Source: Gemmatimonadota bacterium
GTDB taxonomy: Bacteria; Gemmatimonadota; Gemmatimonadetes; Palauibacterales; KS3-K002
Length of the DNA stretch: 41,824 nucleotides
Direction: 5' to 3'
Assembly (NCBI GenBank): GCA_016209945.1
Contig: JACQVD010000169.1
Span: 1-41,824 of the forward strand
The first letter of the stretch is position 1; the number at the start of each line of letters is the position of its first letter. The notes beneath the pieces were generated by a model that saw only the letters and a program-made list of their open reading frames with translations, was not told where the DNA came from and made no database searches. A program made the translations under genes and the position numbers. Below are positions 1-8,271 of this stretch, one piece after another.

Positions 1-2
1 AG

Positions 3-821
3 GTCCAGGTCACGGACCTGAACGGGGAGACCCAGGCCCTACCGGCCTGGGCGGTGATGGACAAGACCGGCGAGATCCCTTGGTGCCCGCCGGAGCTGAT
101 CGCGCTGGGCGTCAACTGCGGAATCCTCCTATCCACGACCCCGAACAGCGGGGCCACGCTCACCGGCCTCCCGCCGGCGAGTCCGGTCGCGGTTGAGGTT
201 CTCGGCAAGATCGACGAAGAACAGGGCTTCCTGGCATTCAGCACGGAGGTGACGACTCCGGACGAAGGAGAGGCCCCACTTCAATTGCAGGTTCAGTCCG
301 AGCCGCTCATGTGCACGCTCGAGCGGAAGAACGAGCCGACAGGTGACGGCGCGCCCGGGAAGGTCGACTTCCTTGGGCCCGTGAAAGATGGCCTGCGCGG
401 CGACCCCGGCGTCCCGATCACGCGCCGCAACGAGATCGCGATCTTCTACGACCAGACGGGGAACGGCAACGCCAAGCTCATCATGCGGTTCGCTCGCCGG
501 GCCGGCCGGGTTCTCGACCTCGCGGCGCCGTACAACTGCACCAACGGGAGCTGCAGCGCGGGATCGCCGAGCGGGTCCGCCATCGATGCCGGCATCAGCG
601 TCGAGAGCTTCTTCTCGAGCGACGACGGCGAAGTTCGAGTCACCTGGTCGGTGGACTTCGATGGCCTGGAGAGTGAGCTTCGCGCTGCGGAGTACGAACT
701 CTCCGCGAAGGACGATTCGCCCAGGGGCGACGTGTTCGGCCGCGCGTTCAACCTGCACCCGCTGCCGAGCACCTGCACCGCGGACCAGGGGAACGACGAC
801 GAGTGGTGGATCGGCGGGTAG
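3..821 (+). CDS. Hypothetical protein, 5'-truncated at window edge
   Basis: Reading frame is open from nt 3 through the listed ORF (54..821) to TAG at 819-821; upstream in-frame residues VQVTDLNGETQALPAWAV. No family recognised. Confidence 0.55.
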   Translation, partial: VQVTDLNGETQALPAWAVMDKTGEIPWCPPELIALGVNCGILLSTTPNSGATLTGLPPASPVAVEVLGKIDEEQGFLAFSTEVTTPDEGEAPLQLQVQSEPLMCTLERKNEPTGDGAPGKVDFLGPVKDGLRGDPGVPITRRNEIAIFYDQTGNGNAKLIMRFARRAGRVLDLAAPYNCTNGSCSAGSPSGSAIDAGISVESFFSSDDGEVRVTWSVDFDGLESELRAAEYELSAKDDSPRGDVFGRAFNLHPLPSTCTADQGNDDEWWIGG

Positions 822-828
822 CGCCTCC

Positions 829-867
829 GCAGGGTGCCCCGGTGGGTTGAACGCCGGGGCACCCTGC
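829..867 (+). terminator. Strong hairpin, probable transcription end of the first CDS
   Basis: Perfect 14-bp stem GCAGGGTGCCCCGG / CCGGGGCACCCTGC with an 11-nt loop, 8 nt after the stop codon; no T-tract. Confidence 0.6.
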
Positions 868-959
868 CGCACCCTCCCGCACCCTCCCCTCCCCGGCCTA
901 CGTACGCTAGCTTGCCGTAAAGTCACGGGCCTTCTTAGACCCGTCGCCCTCCGCTGAGC

Positions 960-3626
960 ATGACCGTTTTCGTAGGTCGCACGGGAGAGCTCCAGGAGCT
1001 CGAGCGCCGGCTCGAACGCGCGCTCGACCGCAGGGGGAGCATCGTCTTCATCACAGGTGACGCGGGAGCCGGGAAGAGCTCTGTGGTCGAGCGCTTCCTT
1101 GTAGACGCGGCGCTCAAGGCTCCCGACGCTCGGATCATCGGCACTGCCTGCTCGGAACAATACGGAGCGGGTGAGCCCTACCAGCCGTTCGCGGAGGGGT
1201 TCCGCGACCTCGTGTCCGAGCCGGAGCGGCGGGGCTCAAAAGGCCGGCTCAAAGAGATGGCGGCGGAACTCGCCCCCTACTGGCTGGCCGCGATCCCCCT
1301 CGCCGGCGGCCTCATCGCCGCCACGGCGGCGACCGCCGTCGAGCTCAAGAAGACCTTGGGCGGCGTCGCCACGGCGGTGGCGCCCCCGAGCGAAGAGGCC
1401 CTCTTCTTCCAGTTCACCGAGGTCTTCCTCACGGCGGCCGCTCATCACCCCATCGTCCTTTTCATCGACGACCTTCACTGGGCGGACCGCGCATCGGTGT
1501 CCCTCCTCGCACACCTGGGCCGAAAGATCGCGGACCAGCCGGTTCTCATCCTCGGAACCTATCGCCCCGCCGATGTGGAGGTCACAAACCACCCCATCAA
1601 GCAGGCAAAGCTCGAGCTGGAGCGCTACGGGATCGCACACGAGCTCGCGCTTCCACCGCTCGAGACCGATGCGCTGGCGCAGTTCATCCGCGAGGAGCTG
1701 GGCGCCCCTCCGACACCCGAACTCCTCACTTGGCTGGAGCGGCGCGCCGGGACCAACCCGCTCTTCTTCGGCGAGCTCCTGAAGTGGCTCGTCGAACACA
1801 GGATCGCACAGGAACAGCACGGCGAGTGGGCGCTCGCCCGACTCCCGGAGGAGATCGAGATCCCACGCTCCGCGGAGAGCGCCATCGAGAAGCGCCTCAC
1901 GCGATTGCAACCCGACCTCTACCGCCTCCTGGAATATGCGAGCGTCGAGGGGAACGAGTTCCATTCCACGATCCTCGCTCGACTGCGGGACATCGACGAG
2001 CTCGCGCTCGAAGAGGCGATGGAGCCTCTCGTGAAGGTGCACCGGCTCGTGCGCCTGGCCGGCACGCGCACGCTGCCGGACGGCGAGCTCGCGAGCGTCT
2101 ACGAGTTCCAGCACTCGCTTGTCCAGGACGTCCTGCACAGGAACCTCCAGGGGAAGCGACGCATCCTCCTGCACCGGAAGATCGCGGAGATCCTCGAGCA
2201 CATCTACGCGGCGGACCCGGCCCTCATCGCGCACAGGCTGGCCATCCACTACGACGAGGCCCGCGATCCGGAGCGCGCCTACGGGTTCGCGGTGAGCGCC
2301 GCGGAGCGGGCGAGCCATGTGTACGCCCATTGGGACGCGATCGAGCTCCTCCAGCGCGCGCTCCGGAACAGCCTGTCCGACGATGAGAAAACCGAAGTCC
2401 TCGACCGGCTCGCGGATGAGCATCGACTCATCGGCCGTTACTCGGAGGCGCTGTCGCTCCTGCGGGACGCGTTGAAGGTCACAGCCTCGCGCGACGATCA
2501 TCTGCGCGCCCTCGCCCTGAAGCGAAAGTGTGTCGTGGTGGACCGCGAGTTCGGGAACCGATCGCCGGAGCGGCTCCTCGATCAGCTGCGCGAACTCGCT
2601 CAGGAAGCACGGCAGCTGGAAGCGCGGGCGGAGCTGTGCCACATCCTCTGGACATACCGCGGACTGCCGGGAGCCGGGAAGGCGCACGAGGCGGCCCAGG
2701 AGGCGCTCCGGATCGCGGAGGAGCTGGGCGAACCCGCGCTCGTCGCCAAGGCGCAGTACGAGTTGGGCACCGTGCTGCTCCTCGGCCAGGAACCCGCGCG
2801 GGCGATCCCGCACCTCCGCGAGGCGCTGCGGCTCTACACCGAGCAGGAAGACACGGATCGCGCCGGACTCTGTCACAACTGCCTCGCCATCGTCCATGTG
2901 CGTCTCGGGGACTATCGCATGGCGATCCAGGAGTTCGACGCCGCCGCAGGCGCGTTCGAGAGCGCGGGCGACCCTCCGAACGCCGCCTCCGTGCGGAACA
3001 ACCTCGGGGTCCTCCTGGCCCGAATCGGAGACTGGGGGCGCGCCGAGACGAACCTGCGCGAAGCGATCCGGATCGCGCAGCGCATGGACGCGACGGCCCG
3101 GCTCCTGCACCCTCTCGAGAACCTCGCCCGGCTCCACCAGCTGAAAGGCGATCGGGAGGCCGCCCGGGAGCACTGGCGCCGGCTTCTCGAAAAGGCGCGC
3201 GAGACCGGATACTGGAACGCCGAGATCATCGCCCGTTGCGGGTTGGGACTCCTCGACCTCGAGGAGGGCGACCTTCCACCGGCCCGGGCCGAGCTCGACG
3301 AAACGCGGCGTCTCCAGCGGGACGAGGATGCCTGGACCGAAAGCCGTCAGGCGTGCCAGCTGCTCGGCGCGCGACTCGCCGCCACAGAGGGCGACCTGGA
3401 CAGCGCGATCGAATTGCTCGAGGCGGGCGAGACCGCCCTCGCGTCGCGCGATCGCTTCCACTGGGCGACGTTCCGGTTGGCCCACGGGGAGATCCTTGCG
3501 CGGAAGGACCCCGAGCGTGCCGCGCCGATCCTCCGGGAGGCACTGGAAACGTTCCGAAACCTCGGCGCGGAGCCCATGCGACAGAAAGCTGAGTCGCTTC
3601 TGGCGAAGATGAGCGACGTCTCGTGA
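960..3626 (+). CDS. AAA_16-type predicted ATPase with C-terminal TPR repeats (signal-transduction-like)
   Basis: N-terminal FVGRTGELQELERRLERAL, Walker A GDAGAGKSS, Walker B-like IVLFIDDLHWAD, NPLFFGELL motif, TPR-like repeats to the C-terminus. Confidence 0.8.
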   Translation: MTVFVGRTGELQELERRLERALDRRGSIVFITGDAGAGKSSVVERFLVDAALKAPDARIIGTACSEQYGAGEPYQPFAEGFRDLVSEPERRGSKGRLKEMAAELAPYWLAAIPLAGGLIAATAATAVELKKTLGGVATAVAPPSEEALFFQFTEVFLTAAAHHPIVLFIDDLHWADRASVSLLAHLGRKIADQPVLILGTYRPADVEVTNHPIKQAKLELERYGIAHELALPPLETDALAQFIREELGAPPTPELLTWLERRAGTNPLFFGELLKWLVEHRIAQEQHGEWALARLPEEIEIPRSAESAIEKRLTRLQPDLYRLLEYASVEGNEFHSTILARLRDIDELALEEAMEPLVKVHRLVRLAGTRTLPDGELASVYEFQHSLVQDVLHRNLQGKRRILLHRKIAEILEHIYAADPALIAHRLAIHYDEARDPERAYGFAVSAAERASHVYAHWDAIELLQRALRNSLSDDEKTEVLDRLADEHRLIGRYSEALSLLRDALKVTASRDDHLRALALKRKCVVVDREFGNRSPERLLDQLRELAQEARQLEARAELCHILWTYRGLPGAGKAHEAAQEALRIAEELGEPALVAKAQYELGTVLLLGQEPARAIPHLREALRLYTEQEDTDRAGLCHNCLAIVHVRLGDYRMAIQEFDAAAGAFESAGDPPNAASVRNNLGVLLARIGDWGRAETNLREAIRIAQRMDATARLLHPLENLARLHQLKGDREAAREHWRRLLEKARETGYWNAEIIARCGLGLLDLEEGDLPPARAELDETRRLQRDEDAWTESRQACQLLGARLAATEGDLDSAIELLEAGETALASRDRFHWATFRLAHGEILARKDPERAAPILREALETFRNLGAEPMRQKAESLLAKMSDVS

Positions 3627-5254
3627 GCCCCGCACGCGCGCCTCAGCTGGTCAGCCTGCTCGCGCTCACGCTCGCGATCTCGGCGGGCGGGTGCGAGCGT
3701 CGAGGCGCAGAGGGCCCGTCCGCCGAGCCCTCTGACGCGGAGAAGCGAGGCGGCCTGGCCGTCGTGTGCACCCAGGCCGCTCCCGAAAGCCTCGACCCCT
3801 TCCTGTCTCCCGATCTCGGGGTGGGCGATCTCCGCCCTCTGCTCTTCACCCCGCTCGTCCTCTACGACACCGCCGGCGGATTCCGCCCGTACCTCGCCCG
3901 GGAGTGGGCGTGGGAGGACGCTCAGCGAAAACTCACGCTCCGGCTCCGTAGCGACGTGCGCTGGCACGACGGCACGCCGCTCACCGCGGAAGACGTCGCG
4001 TGGACGGTCCGGACTGCGGCGAATCCCGAATACGGATACCGCAGCGCGCGGGACTTCTCGGCGGTTCGGGAGGCCGTGGCTCGCGACTCTGTGACGGTGG
4101 AGTTCCGCTTCAGCGAACCGGTAGCCGCTGGCCTTGAGCCGTTCATCCGACTGCCGATCCTTCCCCGACACCTCCTGGGCAGCCTCGGGCCGACCGAGTT
4201 CCGGCAGGCGGAGTACCACAGGGCGCCGGTCGGAAGCGGGCCCTTCAAATTCGCCGGGCGCAGGCCGGACGGCTCCTTCCAGTTCGACCGTTGGGACGCT
4301 TTTCCCCCCGAACTCGGCCAACTGTTCCTCGATCGGATCGTGCTCCGTGCCATCCCGGAGGCCACCACCCTGCTGGTCGAGCTCGAGACCGGCAGCGTCG
4401 ATCTGTGCGTGACCGGATCCGCACTCGCCGAGAAGGTGCAGGGCTCGAGCCGCTTGCAGCTCCTCGCGCTGGAACCTGCGGGCATTCAGGTCATCTACCT
4501 CAACACTCGCCACGCGCCGCTCAACGATGCGCGCGTCCGGCGCGCCCTGTCCGCGGCCGTCCGGCGGTCCGATATCGCCGCGGTCACCTCGTCGCTCGCA
4601 CGTCCCGCTCGAACTCCGCTCCCGGCAACGAGCCCATGGATCGACCCTGCACTCGGCCAGCCCGACGACGACTCGGCCCTCGCGGTATCGCTGCTGGAGA
4701 GCGCGGGCTGGACGGCGAAAGCCGCCGACGGCCCGCGCAGGGATGCTGCGGGCCAGCCGCTGCGCCTGACGCTCCTCGCCCCGCAGCAGCTGGAAGCGCC
4801 CGTCACAGCGCTCCAGGCCCACCTCCGCCGAGTGGGGGTCGCGCTCGACCTCCGCTTCATGGAGTACGCGGCGTACGTCCCCACGATCCTGAACCCGAAC
4901 ACCCGTCCGGACGCCATGGCCGTCGGCTCCTATCCCGACAGACTCGTCTATCCCGACCTGTACGATCAGCTGCACTCGAAAGCGCCCCGGAACCTCTCCT
5001 CCTACTCCAACGCTTCCCTCGACTCCGCGATCGAGCGCCTGCGGACGACGTTGCCACCCGAAGAGCGCGCGGGGCTGTACGGCGAGATCCAGCGCCGGGT
5101 GGCCGAGGACGTTCCCATTCTGTACCTCGTCTACGTTCCCAGACTGGCCGTCGCGGGCCCGAGGCTGCGTGGAGTGCGAGTGGACTTCAACGGGCCCTTC
5201 GCCTCGGTGGCGGAATGGTGGATCCCACCCGGGCAGCGGGTCGCCGGTCGCTGA
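3623..5254 (+). CDS. Extracellular solute-binding protein family 5 (oligopeptide-type), probable lipoprotein
   Basis: Signal peptide ending SAGGC; SBP_bac_5 features RSDVRWHDGTPLTAEDVAWTVR, APVGSGPFKF, IQVIYLNTRHAPLNDARVRRALSAAV. GTG start overlaps the previous stop. Confidence 0.85.
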   Translation: MSPARAPQLVSLLALTLAISAGGCERRGAEGPSAEPSDAEKRGGLAVVCTQAAPESLDPFLSPDLGVGDLRPLLFTPLVLYDTAGGFRPYLAREWAWEDAQRKLTLRLRSDVRWHDGTPLTAEDVAWTVRTAANPEYGYRSARDFSAVREAVARDSVTVEFRFSEPVAAGLEPFIRLPILPRHLLGSLGPTEFRQAEYHRAPVGSGPFKFAGRRPDGSFQFDRWDAFPPELGQLFLDRIVLRAIPEATTLLVELETGSVDLCVTGSALAEKVQGSSRLQLLALEPAGIQVIYLNTRHAPLNDARVRRALSAAVRRSDIAAVTSSLARPARTPLPATSPWIDPALGQPDDDSALAVSLLESAGWTAKAADGPRRDAAGQPLRLTLLAPQQLEAPVTALQAHLRRVGVALDLRFMEYAAYVPTILNPNTRPDAMAVGSYPDRLVYPDLYDQLHSKAPRNLSSYSNASLDSAIERLRTTLPPEERAGLYGEIQRRVAEDVPILYLVYVPRLAVAGPRLRGVRVDFNGPFASVAEWWIPPGQRVAGR

Positions 5255-5509
5255 GCTCAGGCGGGGATTCCTACGGACTGAGCGGAGGGCGAAGACTGCC
5301 CCGGCTCTTGCCACGCCAGAGCCCCGCCCGTAGTTTGCCCGCGGTGGCGGCGGGGCGGTTGGGTGCAGCCGGCAGGCCAGGCATTTCCTCGCACCGGAGC
5401 CCCACATGCAACATCGCGCCCGAGTGCGCGTCAACCCGGGCGTCTCGGCATCGCGCCTCCCGAAGCCAGCGTCTGGGCGCGATCGGGATTTCTTAGCGTC
5501 GTTCTCACC

Positions 5510-7417
5510 ATGGCCGAGGTAGCCGTCCGGCCTCGCGAGCACCTCGATCTCCTCTACCAGGCGGCCCTGGAGTTCAACTCCACCCTGGATCTGGAGGAGC
5601 TCCTGCCTCGGGTCTTCGACAGAATCATCCAGATCCTCGACGCGGAGGCCGGTTCCATCTGGCTGCGCAGCGGTGACAAGCTCATCTGCCGGCTCGCGCG
5701 CGGCCCGGTGGGTGAAGAGATCGAAGGCCTCGAGCTGCCGCTGGGCGCCGGGATCGTCGGCGACGTGGCGCGCAAGGGCGAGGCGGAGCTCGTCGCCGAC
5801 GCCCGTAACGACCCGCGCTTCATCCACCAGGTCGATGAGGCGACGGGCTTTGCGACCCGGTCCATGGTCGCGGCCCCGCTCAAGGCGAAGGGAGAAGTCC
5901 TCGGCGTCTTCCAGGTCCTGAACAAGCGATCGGGGAACGGCCAGTTCGATGAGAGCGACAAGGGCTTGCTCGTGGGCCTGGCGGCCACCGCCGGGATGGC
6001 GCTCCGCAACGCCCAGTTGCACGAGGCGGAGAAGCGCGCGCGCGACCTGCGCGCACTGCTCGGCATCAGCCGGGAGATCACCTCGACCCTGGACCTCGAC
6101 CGCCTGGTGCTTTCGGTCGTGAACCTCGCGAGCCAGGCCGTGGCCTACGACCGTGCGGCCATCGTCCTCGACGAGAAAGGGCGACCTCTTCTGCGGGCGA
6201 TCTCGGGGCGGGAAACGCTCGACCCGAAGGCCGAGGAGAACCGGGAGCTCGAGCGCCTCATCACCTGGCTTCTCGAACGCGACGAGGTCGCCTACGTACC
6301 GGAGATCTCGGACGAGGAGGACGAGCTGGCCCCGGCCGCGCGCGCCGCGTTCGGCTCGTACTTCGAGCGCACCGGCGTCCGCTCCTTCTGCCTCATCCCT
6401 CTCAAGGACGAGGAGGGGCGGCTGGGTGGCCTGTACATGGAGTCCTCCAACCCCGAATTCCTGGGAGAGGGCGGCCGCGAGGCGGCGGAGCTCCTGGCCT
6501 ACCAGGCGGCGGTCGCGATCCGGAACGCCACGCTGTACAGCCAGGTCCCGTTCATCAGCGTGCTGGAGCCCGTGGCGGCGTGGCGGCGCCGCATCGCCGC
6601 CATGCCCCGGCGAACGCTCGCGAAGAAGGTGGGGATCCCGGCCGCCGTCGCTCTCGCCGTGTTCCTGATCCCGCTGCACGAGCGGATCTCCACGCGCGAG
6701 GCCGTTCTCCTGCCCGGCAGCCGGATGCCGGTGCGCGCCACCGTCGCCGGCGTGATCTCGGAGATCCGGGTGGACGAAGGCCAGACGGTCGAGGCCGGCG
6801 ACATCCTCGCGGTGCTCCGAGACGACGAGATCCGCACGAGGCTCCAAGAGGCGGAGGCAGGGCGCGCGATCGCGGAGCGCGAAGCGGCGGCGGCCCAGAC
6901 CGCGGGAGACGAGGCGAAAGCCCAGATCGCCCGGATCCAGGCGCAGGAGCTCGCGGCACGGCTGAGCCTCCTGAGACAGGAATTGGAAAGGACGCGACTG
7001 CGGGCGCCGGTGGCCGGGGTCGTCCTGACGCCGCGACCCCGCGAGAGGCTGGGCGCGTCGCTGGAGCCGGGCGAGACGTTTGTCGTCCTCGGCCGGACGG
7101 ACCGTCTGGAAATCGAGGCCCGCGTCGCGGACCGGGACATCGACCGCGTCCGAGCCGGCCAGCGCGTTCGTCTCAAGGTCCCGTCGCGCCCGGAGTACAC
7201 GTTCGTAGGGACGGTCACGGAGATCGCGTCGCACGCGGATCCTCCGGAGGGCCGCGGGGGCTCGACGTTCGCCGTGCGCGCGGGACTCGAAAACGGCGCG
7301 GGCCTCTTGAAACCCGGGATGGACGCGAAGGCGAAGATCGTGGGATCCTGGCGGCCCATCGCCGCTCTCCTCATGCGCCCAGTGATTCGGTTGATCCAAT
7401 GGCACGTCTGGCGGTAG
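5510..7417 (+). CDS. Tandem GAF domains + TM + HlyD/biotinyl-lipoyl membrane-fusion domain protein
   Basis: Two GAF-like regions (LEELLPRVFDRIIQILDAEAGSIWL…; LDRLVLSVVNLASQAVAYDRAAIVL…), TM VGIPAAVALAVFLIPL, then HlyD MPVRATVAGVISEIRVDEGQTVEAGDILAVL … LRAPVAGVVLTPRPRERLG. ATG at 5510 preferred over the ORF-track start at 5363. Confidence 0.82.
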   Translation: MAEVAVRPREHLDLLYQAALEFNSTLDLEELLPRVFDRIIQILDAEAGSIWLRSGDKLICRLARGPVGEEIEGLELPLGAGIVGDVARKGEAELVADARNDPRFIHQVDEATGFATRSMVAAPLKAKGEVLGVFQVLNKRSGNGQFDESDKGLLVGLAATAGMALRNAQLHEAEKRARDLRALLGISREITSTLDLDRLVLSVVNLASQAVAYDRAAIVLDEKGRPLLRAISGRETLDPKAEENRELERLITWLLERDEVAYVPEISDEEDELAPAARAAFGSYFERTGVRSFCLIPLKDEEGRLGGLYMESSNPEFLGEGGREAAELLAYQAAVAIRNATLYSQVPFISVLEPVAAWRRRIAAMPRRTLAKKVGIPAAVALAVFLIPLHERISTREAVLLPGSRMPVRATVAGVISEIRVDEGQTVEAGDILAVLRDDEIRTRLQEAEAGRAIAEREAAAAQTAGDEAKAQIARIQAQELAARLSLLRQELERTRLRAPVAGVVLTPRPRERLGASLEPGETFVVLGRTDRLEIEARVADRDIDRVRAGQRVRLKVPSRPEYTFVGTVTEIASHADPPEGRGGSTFAVRAGLENGAGLLKPGMDAKAKIVGSWRPIAALLMRPVIRLIQWHVWR

Positions 7418-8271
7418 CCGACGGCACGCGCGGTCGCGTGCTCCGCCCGCTCGTCGTGGCCGCCCTCACGGTGGCGCCGGCGGCCTGCGGGAAGGAGATC
7501 GAGTCGAAGGCCGGCCCGGACATCCGCGATGCGACGCCCGTGAGCCTCGGCCCCACGATGTCGGCGGCGGGCGAGGAGAACCGCTACCGCACGCACCTCT
7601 ACTCGGAGCGCGACGCCGATGTCTACACCCGCTGGAACTCGGACGAGAGCGGCAGCGTGGGCGCGCTCGTGAAGGCGATCCACGTGGAGATCGGCGACCG
7701 CGTGGCCGCGGGTCAGCTCCTGGCGACCCTCGAAGACGATCAGGCGGCGATCGATGTCGAGGCCACCGGGGCGCGCGCTGAGGAGGCGAGGGCGAACTTC
7801 CGGCGCGTTCAGGAGCTTCGCGAGAAACAACTGGCCTCCGCCTCGGAGTATGAGGCGGCGCTCTCAGCGATGCGGAGCGCGGAGGCGGATCTCAGACGCG
7901 CCCAGCTCCGGCTGTCGTGGACGCGCGTGCGCCCCCCCTTCGGGGGCGTCGTGGCGCGGCGCTACGTGCGAGTCGGCGAGCGCGTGGAGGAGGGGAAGCC
8001 GCTCTTTCGCGTCACGGCGATGAGCCCTCTCCGCGCGCGCTTGCTCGTTCCCGAGGATCGCGCGGCGGCGTTTCGCATCGGGTCGCCCGTCCGGCTCACC
8101 GGCGCGCAAGGCGTGAGCGGCCAGGGCCATGTGCTCCTCGTGAGCCCCACCGTTGACCCAGCAAGCGGCACGCGCGAGGTGATCGTCGAGCTCGCGCAGC
8201 CTGGCGACTTCCTCCCCGGCGCCGCCGTGATCGCGGAGCTCATAGCCGGGCGAGAGGGTGCAGGACGGTGA
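7399..8271 (+). CDS. HlyD-family periplasmic adaptor subunit, probable lipoprotein
   Basis: Start MARLAVADG… overlaps the end of the previous gene; lipobox-like APAAC; VGALVKAIHVEIGDRVAAGQLLATLEDD … RVRPPFGGVVARRYVRVGERV. Confidence 0.8.
   Translation: MARLAVADGTRGRVLRPLVVAALTVAPAACGKEIESKAGPDIRDATPVSLGPTMSAAGEENRYRTHLYSERDADVYTRWNSDESGSVGALVKAIHVEIGDRVAAGQLLATLEDDQAAIDVEATGARAEEARANFRRVQELREKQLASASEYEAALSAMRSAEADLRRAQLRLSWTRVRPPFGGVVARRYVRVGERVEEGKPLFRVTAMSPLRARLLVPEDRAAAFRIGSPVRLTGAQGVSGQGHVLLVSPTVDPASGTREVIVELAQPGDFLPGAAVIAELIAGREGAGR

Noticed and set aside
921-947. AGTCACGGG upstream of the 960 AAA-TPR gene as another member of the GTCAC arrays
   Set aside because: Only one exact GTCAC; the nearest degenerate GTCGC is 21 bp away and there is no CCTAGG/CATATT module.
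3347-7405. 1352-aa minus-strand ORF, and other long antisense ORFs such as 1236-3635, 7962-10040 and 29934-31988
   Set aside because: Arg/Pro/Gly/Asp-rich low-information translations lying opposite genes with clear family motifs; expected from GC-rich codon bias.
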